Shown: in pieces, positions 45,701 through 58,900 of the stretch
How positions within the stretch are numbered: the stretch's first letter is position 1
How the letters are laid out: each line of letters begins with the position of its first letter
From: Coffea arabica
Lineage: Eukaryota; Streptophyta; Magnoliopsida; Gentianales; Rubiaceae
Assembly: GCF_036785885.1 (NCBI RefSeq)
Contig: NC_092322.1
Span: forward strand, 14,840,466 to 14,904,465
Reading direction: 5' to 3'
Length of the DNA stretch: 64,000 nt
The notes under the pieces: model-generated
Databases searched by the model: none
Told to the model about the DNA's origin: nothing
Seen by the model: only the letters and a program-made list of their open reading frames with translations
Program-made: the position numbers and the translations under genes

Positions 45701-48545
45701 ATGTTTGGAATAAACTAAGGTAGTATATTTTTGGCTGGAACTATTCTTGCTTTTTTTATTTGCTTACTTTAAAAGGGGAGTTGAAGCTCTAAGGTACCAT
45801 GTGATGGTTGATGAAATATACTATTCCATTTTCTGTTTCCATGGCAATTTCATATTTAAATTGGAAAAGATCTTGTAGGATATTGTGTTTCCTGTGGGCC
45901 AGTTTTCTGCCCAGAGTGCTTGTGACTTGCTTAAGCACATATGTCTAACACAAATGACTAAATCAGCTATTAAATTAATTTATGGCATTTTTCCACTTTA
46001 ATTTGACCAATGGATATGCTTCTCTGCCTGCCTGGCCCTTGGGAACCTTGCCACCCTCATGTTACTTGTAGTTTCATTATTTGAGTAATTATTTTTGTAT
46101 ACTCTCAGGTGGTGAAGAAATCAACTTGTTTCATCAGCCAGATGTGTGCTCTATAGTTGCTTATATAGAAATTTGAACCATCATGTACCAACATTATTCA
46201 CTGCAAATCTTTCAAAGAATCATGATCTAGTCTGAAAAATTTCATTGTTATTTACATAATACTACTATTAACTTGAGAAGTTCTCAATTATAAACAGTAT
46301 CTGGCTACAGGATTTAGTTGCAACAAATTTCTGGGTTAACATGCAGAAATTCATTGTTATTATGCACAAAATTGGAATCAGTATAGACCAACACCATCAG
46401 CTGTCCTATTTGACTGCAAATATTTTATGTTGTACTACTCTCAAACTTGACAGTGCATTTTTTTTTAAAAAAGTATCTGACTATAGGATTGGGGTTTTCA
46501 AAATTGCCTCAATCTTCTGGGTTATTTTATTTGTTACACAGTCCGTTTTCCTGGTGGTTCAGATATTGCAGCATTGCGTGCTACAGAAAGGATGAAACCC
46601 TTGATCTCATTGGTCTTTTCAAAAGATGATGACCTTGGGGAGTTCAAGCATCCAATTTTATAGTTTTTTGGCATTATGCCTAAAAATCTCGGCAACTATG
46701 GATGAAAAGAACAATACATGGCCTATTATGCTTTATTTATATGATAACTGCAATTAAATGAACTTCATTGGCATGTGAAATAATCTATAAATTGCTTTTT
46801 TCTAACTGGAAATTTTACTGATTGCGTGCAGTGGGCTTAAAACTTAAGATTCTGTGCCGAGTGTCTGCTTCAACTCTGGAATCTGTTGACTGTGCTTTCT
46901 TTGGATGATCATATAATCACTATTAATGGCAATTTGGATGATCGGGAATATTTGCTTATTAAAGACCTAAAATCAATGTCATTGTTAAAGGCTCATTTGG
47001 TTTATGGCATGTCACAGGATTGGAAATTGATTCTGTCGCATCCCATTTTTATTCAGTTTAAGTGACAGGATTAGTGATCCAATTAAGATAAGGTTATTTC
47101 ATATTTGGGACAAAATCATCAAAATTGGGCATGGGGTTCAAGGTAGTAACCCCTAGTTGGCAGTTTGGTTGGAAGATAATTTGTACCCTTCTTTGATCGT
47201 ATTTCGGTACCTGAGTATGCAATCCTACATTTACATAGTTGATATTGAACTTTTGCTAGGATATCTGGTCAATAATTGTGTACTGAACAAATAGAAATCT
47301 TGGGATGAGTCATTGCGGGTAAACTGTTTCCTGAATGATTCGTCCCCTGTAATCCAGCCCACCAATCAGATGAGCCATAACTGGATGTAAAATGACTACT
47401 ATTGATTGCTTCCATTATCAAGTGAATTGAATCTATTATTATATTATTGCAAACCAATCGTCATTGTATGTTGGGAGTCTCGTTGCTTTTAGTATTAGAG
47501 CTGTATACATATGTCTTTACCTTGTATTTCAACTCCCTTTCTGAATATTTTCAGGGTACCCTTTGTGCTGCAAGGCGTGCTGCTGCCTTTGTTCGGGGAG
47601 ACGATGTTATTCACAAACTTTTTACGGAATTGGCTTACCGATACAAGTAATGTTTTAACCTGATGCGTTACAAAATGTTGTTGCACGTTTCTGGTTGTAA
47701 TAGTTGACGGACATGTCTGTATAACAGGGAGAGAGCTGGTGGGTACACTAGAGTGCTTCGTACTCGAATCAGAGTTGGTGATGCCGCTCCAATGGCGTAC
47801 ATTGAGTTAGTTTACCAAATCTTTTGCCTCTAGCTGCAATTAATTGATGATTAGGTTGTCAGATTCTTCTGCAATGGTAACTGAATGCTCCTTTTATGGG
47901 ACAAAAAAAGAAACACAAGATATTAATCACACATACCTGTTCGCACAGTTTTGTAGCTTTCAGAAATCCTAGGATACAATTTTCTGTCAAAATTTTGCAA
48001 TTATCTGACAGTTCATCAAAATTTTGTTTTCATAAATTGAGATTCAGGTGCTAAGTTGTGTCTCAGGTGAAAAGAAATTTCCTTTAATGTGACCTTTTCA
48101 TTATCAGAAGTTAAACAAAAGAAGGAAGGGTGTTCTTTGATATGCAAATCAGATACCCGCATAGCCTTCTTGGATGATGAATCTCTCTCTTACACGCTCA
48201 AACATGCACACACAAATTTAATGATGGTATTAACAATGTTTCTTTTGGCAAATTTTGCAAGTGGTCAACCAGGATCTGTGGAATTACCTTCCAGATCTCG
48301 TCAAACAATTTTGTGCCGGACGATCTTCCAGTTATTTGGTCAATAGAACTTATATCTGATAAACAAAAAGTAAAAATTTCTTTTCATCTTGCAGGTTTGT
48401 AGACAGAGAAAATGAACTTAGGCAGGCAAAACCTCCAACTCCCCAACCACCACAGAGGGCACCATTGGATCCCTGGACTAAATCACGACTCAGCAGGCAA
48501 TTTGCTCCTCCTAAAGAAGACAAAAGCTCAGAGTCCGACAGTTGA
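42725..48545 (+). CDS. bL17m: Mitochondrial large-subunit ribosomal protein bL17m
   Basis: Six exons with GT-AG borders: 42725-42780, 42881-42935, 43496-43546, 47555-47646, 47728-47805 and 48395-48545, totalling 160 codons and the stop. The product starts [19 protein letters not shown], then [76 protein letters not shown] and [16 protein letters not shown]. This is the bacterial L17 fold with the RPxGHR and HERIETT signatures. bL17 sits near the peptide exit of the large subunit. The Pro/Ser-rich tail after about residue 128 matches plant mitochondrial members, which also lack a long cleavable presequence. The third intron is about 4 kb and contains a likely MITE. Confidence 0.95.
44755..45295. 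mobile_element. Possible TIR element in bL17m intron 3
   Basis: Inverted segments of about 40 bases, with the shared words ATCCACACCCTAA and CAGGAC/TAGGAC, face each other across about 460 bases. No target-site duplication is obvious, so the limits are tentative. Confidence 0.4.
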
Positions 48546-49530
48546 GATATATGTGCATGAACATTAGCATGAAGTTTATTTTGGCCTTTTGGTCTGAATT
48601 TCAAGATAATCCCCCTCTTCAACCACAAGTTTTGATAGCTAGGCAAATGCTTGGAGCTTTACTTCAAGCATAATGTATTCATGTGCTACTAGAATCTTTC
48701 GCAACTGATGTGCTGTCAACTTCAAAGAACAGTTTTCTGCACCAATGTAAAAATTGTGCATCAACCATGATTTTGGGAGGAAAGCAAGACTGCAAGAGCT
48801 GCCCTTTTGGCAATATCTACTTCAATTACGAATATTTGATAGCTTGATCTTTGATACAGTTGATGCAACTGAGGATTTTTTTTCTTCTTGTGGATAAAAA
48901 TATCATGCGAGTTGGGAATGTTATTGTTAGATAGTCCCAAGCTTGAGCCTAGAGTTCCCAGTTCTGGGAATCAGGATAATTTTTTTTGCGGATTGCAAGG
49001 AATATTAAGGATCGATACACACTTGTTCTTCATGTATTTTAAGTAAAATGGTCTTTTTCATCATCACAATTCATTGAATTGAGTTGTCATTTTTTCCAGC
49101 TTTGCTAACAATGATTACGGTTGGCTACCAACTTTGCAACTAAACCCCCTTACCTGCCATTTAATAATATATAAATATAATAAGAAGACATCCCAGCCTA
49201 AATCTGTTGGCCATTGGAACTACTGATGGACAAAATTCTTTAAAAAGATGTAAATGATAGACAAAATTCTTTATCAAAAGTAATCTTATTTCTCTTCGAC
49301 CAGGTCAACTTAAACCAGGGCTTGCAAAATTGGCCTCCCAGATTAAGCAACAACAGGGGGCTGAGAAGGGTTTCCTTTCTACCAGATTGAAACGATCAAT
49401 CTTGAATACGATCTTTTTGTTTTAACTTTTACCTGAATTGGTCTTGAAGTCTACTTCTGTCAAGGAACTACTTATATAACAAGTCAAAGCATACATTCCT
49501 GTTATTGCTTTTCCATTGAGATAATAAAAG
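48546..49530. other. 3' UTR of bL17m and spacer
   Basis: The 3' UTR should occupy the first few hundred bases. No other gene is seen. Confidence 0.4.
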
Positions 49531-49673
49531 CCAGTTTGGATTGCTATTTTCTAGATTTTTTATAGAAAAATATACTGTAACGATTTGATATATATGAGAT
49601 AAAAAAGTGATTGAAAAATGATTTCATAAAAAATGTAAAAATTTTTGGAAAAAAAATGGCAATCCAAACAAGG
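49531..49673. mobile_element. 143-bp MITE, GTTTGGATTG type
   Basis: The ends GTTTGGATTGCTATTTT (left) and GTTTGGATTGCCATTTTT (right, - strand) are inverted. The body holds a CTGTAACGATTTGATATATA-type centre. The target-site duplication is not resolved. Confidence 0.6.
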
Positions 49674-49944
49674 ATACATGTCCCATTAATGCATCTATCT
49701 TATTATGTAGCAAGATATCATGAGTGACACCAAAGAAAAATAGATGTCTGGGGGATCCAATTATGCAGAACAAGCATTGCAGAGTACAATTTCAATATGA
49801 ATTACTGATGAAGCTGTATTTTTTTTTTGGGAGGAATGGGTTAGATGGTATCGCTATCAGGAGAGAAAGTTAAAAAAAAAAATAGCTGTATTTTTATCAA
49901 ACAGAATCTAAGTGATTAGCAAGACGATAAACAAACACTCTACG

Positions 49945-50135
49945 CTGCAACAAGTATTAAAAGAATTTGGGAAGTAACCTTTTTGGCAGTAAAATTTGAT
50001 GCTATTCTAGTATACATAACAACTTCTAGTTTACCTGCACCAAATAGTATGATTTTTTAACATTTATTTTCTTGTTAATTTTCTCTTTTTTTTTGGGGTG
50101 GATCAAATTTCAATTGGTCCTAAAATTTGATATGA
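49945..50135 (+). repeat. Inverted duplication, left arm
   Basis: 191 bases, from CTGCAACAAGTATTAAAAG to AAAATTTGATATGA, that return in inverse orientation at 50971-51164 with only a few differences and small indels. It does not look like a transposon end. Confidence 0.85.
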
Positions 50136-50970
50136 TATTGAAATCCTGGGATTGAAAGTTCAATTCAATTTCTGAATGCACTATGGCAATATAATAGATT
50201 TGGACACAGACCAAAAAACTTTTGCCAAAGCAGCCAGCATGCTTGAGGGTTTGCTTTGCTTTGAATACAAAGTACATACGGTGTCATGTCTCTATACTTT
50301 CTCAAACCTTATCTTGCTTTCCCTTTCTTAGTAATCTTTTTACATGCAATGATTAGAATATGGAAAGTTTCATAGTATTCGCATACGTTTTCAGTCCACC
50401 TTCTAGGTGCACATTTTTTAAAATTAAAGAAAATCGAATATAATATATTTATCAATTCTGTTTTCTTCCCCACTTTATTCATTTTTTAAAAAGAATTAAT
50501 TATGAGAAAACACTTTGTGTTAAACTTTTATAGCAAGCGGGTTCTCTCTTAAACTTCTTTTTCTTTTCTTTTTTTCCCTGTTTTACCTCTCTTAATATTT
50601 AATACACTAGAGAAAAGTTGTTTATTTTACTATTCTTTTTTTTTTTTGAAAGAAAGTGGTTTATTTTACTATGAAAGGCAAACGTACCGCTTATATTTTA
50701 TGAAATCTTTTCAGTTACATCTTTATATAAAAGTTAGACTCAGCACTTCAACTCTTTTTATGAAAAGAGTAAAATCAGTCTTCTTGAATAACATAATATG
50801 GCTCTTTTGGATTTGCAATTACATCTTTTTAGTTCGTGGAATCTACAGTAATAAACTCCAAAAACACACAATCTCAATTGCACTAAAATAAAACAAAATA
50901 AAATAAATCCTAAAATTTTTTCACCTTCCACATGCAATCACGGCCACCACCGTTGGCAGCTACCCTCCCC

Positions 50971-51164
50971 TCATATCAAATTTTAGGACCAATTGAAATT
51001 TGACCCACCCCAAAAAAAAAAAGAGAAAATTAACAAGAAAATAAATGTTAAAAAATCATACTATTTGGTGCAGGTAAACTAGAAGTTGTTTATGTATCTT
51101 AGAATAGCATCATATTTTACTGCCAAAAAGGTTACTTCCCAAATTCTTTTAATACTTGTTGCAG
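50971..51164 (-). repeat. Inverted duplication, right arm
   Basis: The reverse complement of 49945-50135. Its two flanks (50935-50970 and 51172-51210) are themselves inversely related, both carrying GAGGGGAGGGT-type and GGTGGT words. The arm therefore seems to have landed inside another, older inverted structure. Confidence 0.8.
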
Positions 51165-54100
51165 CAAAAAAAAAAGAGGGGAGGGTTGCTGCTGGCGGTG
51201 GTTGGCGATAGGAAAATTTTAATGAATTTATAAAAAATATCTAAAAAATTTTAAATTCTAAAAACATCCTAAAATACAACTTCAAAAATACCAAATCCAA
51301 ATGAACCATCTATAGGAAAAATTTTTCACATACACCGCTACAATAAAGATTTTGAAAAACACTTCTAAAAATACCTAATGCATGCAGAGCCATATACATT
51401 ACAAATATTATTGCTTTCCCAACTCCTCAGAAAGCTTCCCAAAAAAAAAAAAAAAAAAAAAAATCCTGGATCAACACTAATTGTCACTAAAAGAAACTTC
51501 GTTCTGGATCATTTTTTTTGGAAAAATCTCACTCTGCCAAAAGAGGCCGGATCAGATGGTAAGACTCGTTCACCTTACATAAGGTAAAAAATATAACTGA
51601 AGACGTTGCAAAAATTTTTCTGGCCTGGCTTGACATTTTATTACAAACGTACCCTATTGTGAAAACACGCTTTTTTTCTGGCCTGGCTGACATTTTTTCA
51701 CAAACATATTATACTATTTGTGAAAACAAAGTATGGAGAAATGCATGGACTGGTCTAAACAAAGAGAAACACAGAGACGTAGCGATAGGTGCAAGGCTTG
51801 GCTCATCAGGGAATGTCCCACATTTTAATGTCCCAAACAAGCATGCTCTTGTGCAGAGACAAGTGTTTCTGTATGCCCTTTTTTTGGTTTCGAATCAAGA
51901 ATGCTTATTGGTCGGTTGAGACAGAAGGCTTGGAACAGCTTAATATAACTGGTAATTGTCATGATGGAGTTGTTAATACGTTATTATTGGCTTTGATTAG
52001 GACAATCGTTATCCAAAACTTGGGTTTTGCCTTTAATTAACTTCTTGATTAAAGAGTCACCAATCTGTGACATTGTAGTTCTACTAAATAGAGTAATGTA
52101 ATTGTGGATTCAACAATCTGCCTGTCCAAACCTGTATGAAGTGAACCACACCTCTATCCAGTCTTTTTACATAAAAATGCAATTTACCAAAAGAAAAAAA
52201 AATAATAGCAACATAAGATTCTCTTAATTTCCTTAGGCTTTTTTTTCTTTTAATTTTCTTATTTTTTAGGTTTCCTATGTATTTATTGTATCTTGAGGAA
52301 TATAAAGAACAATGACCTAACGTTCTGCAATCACTTGTTAGTATAGTCAGCAAGCTTATTGTGCTAGAAGCAGATCATTTGCTTTTTACCAATTAATAGT
52401 GAAATCATCCTAACTTTTCTTATTTATTATGTTCTTTGTTTTGGGTATTTTTGCACAAGCAGGAGATTTGTACATGAAACCATATTTCTGCTTTAGGTTT
52501 GGGACTATCCACTGTTTTTAGAAGACCTTTTTTTTCCCTGAAAAAAAGTGTAAAAAACTTGAAAGAAAGTAGAAAAGAAAAAAAAAAGAAAGAAAAAGAT
52601 GTACAATAATCTTTAACCAAATTTACTTTATACACATTATACTGTTGATCTACCAAAGCTGAGCGCCCTAATCTAATTGTGTGTGTGTGTTTCTTCTGTC
52701 TATGGAAAAAATACCAAAGCTGAGGTACTTCTTGCCCCAATTATATCGTTGAGTACCTCAGTTAGAAATTGTTATCAATTTGACTGATTGATATTTGAAG
52801 CCAATTCTTGAACTAAAATTGCACAATCGAATGAAAATTCTTGAAGGATGATTCGGATATAAATAAAGTAGAATCCCTGTTCAAGACAAGCATGCTTCTC
52901 TAATGTACAAATGTTGCCAATGTATAGGGGTATAGTATACAAATTAATAAAACTTAAAACTAAAATTTAGTAATTGAATTATCAGATTGAATTTTAAATT
53001 TTAAAGTGTCAAAATCCTAATATTTTGTATATGCAAACTTAAATGAATTTAAAACTCTTGTGAAAAGCTGAAACAGAAAATTCCAAATTGGCAAATTCAG
53101 CATGGCAAAACAAAAGGAGTTTTTGGTAGGGCTATGCAAAAGGGAAAGAAACAAAACAAGATAAGGTTTACTTTAATTACTTTATCAGGAAAGGTTACTT
53201 CATCTTATCACCACATAACAGCAGAAAAAGATTCATTAGATTTTGACTTATAATTGGGCAGGCATAATTGCAAATAGCCAGATCAAATGATGTAAATGGA
53301 CAACTAAATTGGTTGATAATCATATATCTCCAAGAAAAGGAATTAAATAGTTTTACCATTAAAACCAATAGTAAGAGTAATTAGCAAACAATCATTCTGA
53401 TTTAACAATATTACCATACAAATGGAGGGATTGCTGGCCATCAAGAAGAAGGATGATTAGAATTCCCATATGCGAGTTAGTAAGATATGACTTAGTAATC
53501 ATCATTTCACATCCATATACATCATCAACTAAACCTGTTATTTTCATTAACCTAATCCAGCTACCACAGTTGCAAATTCTGATGACAGCACAAATGAAAT
53601 TTGAATGTTTCTAGAAGTAAACACAAACAATTTTACACACAATTCTCAACTACTTAATTGCATGTTTCGTGTTCTTACAAATAAACGAAAACGAAAAGAG
53701 GCAAATTATGAAAAAAAAACACACACACAATGTAGTATCTCTTGTCATAACTGGGCTATGGCATATAGACATAATGATGAACCCCAAAACCAAAAGTATG
53801 AAAAAGACATATATTATGCTTTTTTTTTGGGGGTTGTTGAAAGATGACTTGTACTTGTGTGGTACTTTTACTCCATCTAACTGCTAATTGGTAAATCTTC
53901 TTACAATTCCAAAAAATGCAAAGAAAACAATTTGAAGAGGTTATCTAGGCGTCTCATATATTGTTTTCTTGTCTTGCACTTCTTAACTCTTTGGGAAACT
54001 ATGAGATAGTTGTCAATGTCACTTTTCACATATTCACAGACACTCAATTCTATTTATAAAATTATTTTGCAAGTAATTTTTTTCTTAAGGCCCTAGTTGA

Positions 54101-54468
54101 AAATTATGAGCAGTTTTCTTGTTGTTGTACAAGAAAAAGATGTAGACGTGTCTTTCGGAAGAAATGCATTCAGGAAATAACAAGGATAATAAGTTCTTAA
54201 TGTTATTAGCATAGGACTATCCAGGTCTATCAAATCTTAGGGATCATTAGCAGATGGCTGTACACAACAGTACAAGGACTTTAGAACTATTTTCTCCTCC
54301 TTCATTCTAAAACTCCTCCAGTCAAAATCTTTTCCACCTCTCCAATGGTAGAGAGACCAGACAAATTTGGTCTTTTCTCATAAGAGAAACCATTCTTTAG
54401 TTTTTAGTTTTCCTTGTTTCAATAAATTCTCCACCTAAAATTTAAAAAAACTAATCTCTACCCGATTC

Positions 54469-54502
<34 letters not shown>

Positions 54503-55120
54503 TGCTAGTTTATTCTTCCCCCCTTGAAATAGTAGCAAGGATTTTTTCTTTTTTGCTCAAAATGTTAGGGAAGTTATTAGTAAGGATTTCACAGTACAAG
54601 GAGGCAATACCGATATCTTTTTCTTTTTCCTATGATCCTATTTATGTTATTTCTACCAAGAAATTACGGGTTCCTTTCAACTTCGGGACAGAAAATTCTC
54701 TAGTATTCTACCCCTATTGTACGTTCTGCATGTGATGGTTACTTTTAGATTTTTAGAATATGAATATTATTATGGCATACAACCAAGCAGAAATTCGTGT
54801 CACTGAAGATGTCCAATCAACCTCAACATAAATGGGAAGATTGCAAGGAAAGAAATAGAAATAATTAAATACCAACTTGTGTGTATAAACAAAAACAAAC
54901 TTTTTAACTCCCATGACAAATATATGGATTTTCTTTAATTCTTCTAAAAATGAATTGAAAGCAACAAGTTGGTAACAAACTAGTAGAGTATGTTGCATTT
55001 CTTTCTTGATACGAAAATTTTGGTATTTCACCAGAATATTGTCAACATAAAAATACCAAAATGTGAAAAAACATAGAAAAATTTGTCAAACAAACTTACC
55101 CTGTCGTACTGGTAGTAGAA
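51165..55120. other. Long intergenic region, no gene recognised
   Basis: AT-rich DNA with many short open frames and none with a domain or splice context I recognise. A 23-base A run lies at about 51438-51463, and (ACAT)n at 54471-54492. The segment 51600-51730 has two near copies of a TTTTTCTGGCCTGGCTTGACA-like phrase. Confidence 0.4.
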
Positions 55121-55139
55121 AGAGACATCCAAGGCAGGA

Positions 55140-55987
55140 GAATTCAAAGGGACGTTAGTTTGTCTATATTGATCCTCTCCCTCCATTCTCTACTCTCTAC
55201 CTTCTCTCACCTTTTCCATCATTTTTATTGGCCATTCTCCACCCAAACTCAACCATCCTCTACCTAGTACCTACATAAAATCTCTTTCTCATTATTTCTG
55301 TATAGTATTTGTCATCCCCTATACTATCTCCATTCTGCACTTTTCAAGCCATTGCTGAGATGGGCTTCCCTTAATTTGCATGATCCCAGAGGAAAGCCAG
55401 TTTTGCTGACGCCTTCATGCTGAAATGTGAGTAAATATTTTGTGGGAATCTTCTTGAGCAGATTTAGTGTTGCATGTTTTCTTTAACCCAAATTAAAGTT
55501 TTCTTCTCTGCATTTATTCTTCCTGCTTCCCTAATTAAAAGCACATATATGAGGTTCGTTATTCCTCGTTTCTGAACAAGTGGGTGTTCTCACAGTCACT
55601 GCCTCTTTTCTACTCCCTTTTAAAACTTCAAAAAAAAAAAGATTGTATTTTATATACAAGTTCATAGGTATATTCATAGAGACACAGAAAAGATTGTGGG
55701 CATAGATAAATGTGTGTGATTTCTTATGGTTGTTGGAAATAGTGGCCCTTTTGACCATTTGATACTTTGATTCTTGATTTCTCTACATTCATTTTTTGTA
55801 TGATCGCTTCCTATATTTTTTTTTCTTTTTTGAAAATTCTGACAAGATTACAGAAATTCTACAGCACATCTTATGGTACTTCACAGTGTATATGATAATG
55901 CATGTTTTGGTTATGCAGATCATCAGCTTTCTTTCTTCAGCAGGACTAAATCAAACTAAAAGTCTCAGTGGCACATCTTCAAGCTCC
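55140..55987 (+). promoter_or_regulatory. Promoter and 5' UTR of the GUX-type gene
   Basis: A CT-rich stretch (55170-55340), common in plant leaders, precedes a likely non-coding first exon ending at about 55428 in AAAT|GTGAGTAAAT. A matching acceptor TTATGCAG lies at 55912-55919, so a 5' UTR intron of about 490 bases is likely. The coding exon then starts at 55988. This is inferred from splice signals only. Confidence 0.5.
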
Positions 55988-58900
55988 ATGGAGGCAAGGC
56001 AACGATCGCTGTCAGTGGTTTCTTCTTCAATGCTTTTGCTTTCTTGTAATTGGAAATTTTCATCTGATGCTTATTCCATCAGGAAGTCTCTCTTAGCAGT
56101 ACAGAACATTATAATAATGCATCAGTAGGTGGAAGTTTGATGTTAATCCTGCATACTAGAGGATTAAGTATATGATTGGATTCGTATTTGTACAAATTTG
56201 TTTGTTGAGAAGAGTTGATTTCTTTGTTTTTGTGTTTTGCGATGGGGGTGGGAGGGTTAGGTTGGTTTTTATCCTTAAAAGGGACTTCTGTTCAGATTTA
56301 TGAATTCATCAGTTTGAGGAGCTGACTTTTTTTTATTTGTTCCTCCCATATTGTTTATTACTATTTTCTTACTATATTTTCCTATGCCAATCCTTAATGC
56401 AGTACAGTCCCCAATCTTTAAGCACACTTCTTTTCTAATCAATCTCTTCCATTACACAATGTTCCAACTGTTGGTACCTCATTGACCTGCCATTATCCTG
56501 GAACTTTTGTTCCCCTGTAATTATGATAACAAAATTAGTAGCCATGATTTTAAATTCTGTGCTTTTATTGATTTTGCTGCTGTGAGTATTTGATTGGATG
56601 GTTTCATAGTTGCAGTTCCTCTGTTTTCTTTTTTCTGTTTTCATGATTGTTTAGTTTCTAAGCATCCAAGGTGGCAGGATGAAATTTGCACAATCCACAA
56701 TCTTCTGAAGTCTTGGCCACTGAGAGATGAAATGATGAGTCATCTCTTTCCTTGGTTAGATTTGACTCTAAAAAAGTAGATAGCTAGTGTAATGATCTCC
56801 AACTAAAAGGTCCCTAGTAAAAGGTGCTTGGAGAGCTTTCTTCTCTCCCTTGGCTAAGGCCTAGCCAAATCAGCCTAAAGTCAACTCTTGATGATTTTCT
56901 ATTTTTTTCCTGCAAAAGCCTCTCAAGCTAGTAAATTAGTTGAAACTGCTTTAAGGTAGTCCATTATTATACTTTAGCCAAAATACAAGTGAGGCCAGTT
57001 TAGTTAATTACGCTTAGACAACTAGGGATGCTTGACAAGTTACAACAGTTAAGTCTACTGACAAGAGTAACACTTGGATTTTATTAAGCAGTCCTATTTG
57101 ATGTGAACCTAACTAATGTTTTTGTTTTTGTTTTTTTTTTTTCCTTTTTTGAAGCTAACTAAGATCTTTCCTGAAAAAGTTGAGAGAATGGCTACCTCCA
57201 CTTCCTCTACTTACCTAGTGAATAACAGTATCAAAATCCTACTACAGAATTAGATTAGAGCCCCATTTGGTCTAACTACGATAAAATTTAAGACAGGAAT
57301 GAGAGATTTGCATCTTCAAATTTTCCTTGGAGAAAGGCAGGATTTTTGAGGAAGGATATTAACATAACAAGGAACTATTCCCCATTAGAAGTATATATTT
57401 TGCCTGATAGACTATAGATAGAGAACTGTTGATTGGATTTTAGTTTAGGATCTACCCTTTAGGAGGTTGCCCTGATTGAGTATGAGTTACCCTTGATCAA
57501 GTGGTCTGGCCTCCTAAGATTTATTTCTCATGAGCAAAGAATTTCCTTTCCATAAGTAACATGGTGTGGCACATAACAGCACTGAGATTAGATATGCATA
57601 TAGTGAACGTTGATGCATCTTATTTTTCCAGGATTTTTAACATGTTCTGTTGTTTTGGAGCCAATCACCAATTTAATTTGCAAAAAAACTAAAATTTAGT
57701 GTATTAATGTAGATTACAGTCATGTACTGCTCAACTGCGCCATGAATGAGCTTTACAGAAGTCACTGAAATTGAAAGCTTGCATTTTCATTAGGCTTTTA
57801 CCTTCCTATTAGAATATCAGAAACTTACAAGCAAAGCAAGTTTATAGCATCATATGCTCTGTGAACCCTTGACTAATATGCACAGTTTCCTCCTCTTATC
57901 AGAGAAGATGCATGTAAAAGGAGATTACACAAAATTAGAGTCAAGGCAATTGAGAAGCCCTTCCAGCTGATCTCATTACAAGAAAGAGGAGCAAAATACA
58001 GGCTTCATCCATTGAAATTAATCCTGTTTTTCATTCTACTAGGCACTCTTCTGAAAATTATCTTCTCTCCAGCTGTTTGTATTGGTGACAGTATACCACA
58101 AGCAGTTTCTCGGTATGTCCTCATTTACTTTGGCTTTTCAATAAATGGGATTTCTAGTTTCTTCGCATGTTTCACTAGTCATAACTGATCATCATTTTAC
58201 AAATGTTTAGCATGTGTAACTTGCCATGATACAAAAGGACTATGACAATTTCTAATGTACATTTGCAATTTCCTGGCAAAAGTAATCTGATATTTAGAAC
58301 AGATTCAATAGATATTCAGGTTGATAATTTTTTCAAACAACTACTACTTTGTCTCTAATTCATCATCTTGACCTATGTACTTGGCTAGGAAAGATGCTTA
58401 TATGCATCGTCTTACACCTGAAACATTATTCTTCCAGAAATCGAATCAGAAAATTGTTTTGCTTTCAATATTTAGAAACTTTTGGACAAGATATTATTAC
58501 TATTAAAACCTGAGCATCTGTTATGAACAACTCACTTGTTCTGTTATTCTAGATACGGTTAGCGTGTTAACGCTCAGCTAAGAATTGACCAATACATGTA
58601 CCAAATAAGCAATATATGATCAACAAATGTTTGGTTATTCATTAATGAATAACTTATGTAATGCAGGCCACATTTTGTTAACAGGTGGATATGGGGTGGA
58701 GTGGATCCTCGTTATATATCACATGTTGATGTTAATTGGGATGAAGTCTCCAAAGTTGTGAAGAAGATGCCAGATAACAATAACATTCAACGAGTTGGCC
58801 TTCTCAATTTCAATAGAAGTGAAGTTAGTCAATGGAAACAGTTTATTCCTTATGCCAATCACACAATCCTGAGGCTAGACTTTGCTGATAGTAATATTAC

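Noticed and set aside
44533..46629. Short open frames inside bL17m intron 3
   Set aside because: They are intronic, lack domains, and the flanking exons splice in frame across them.
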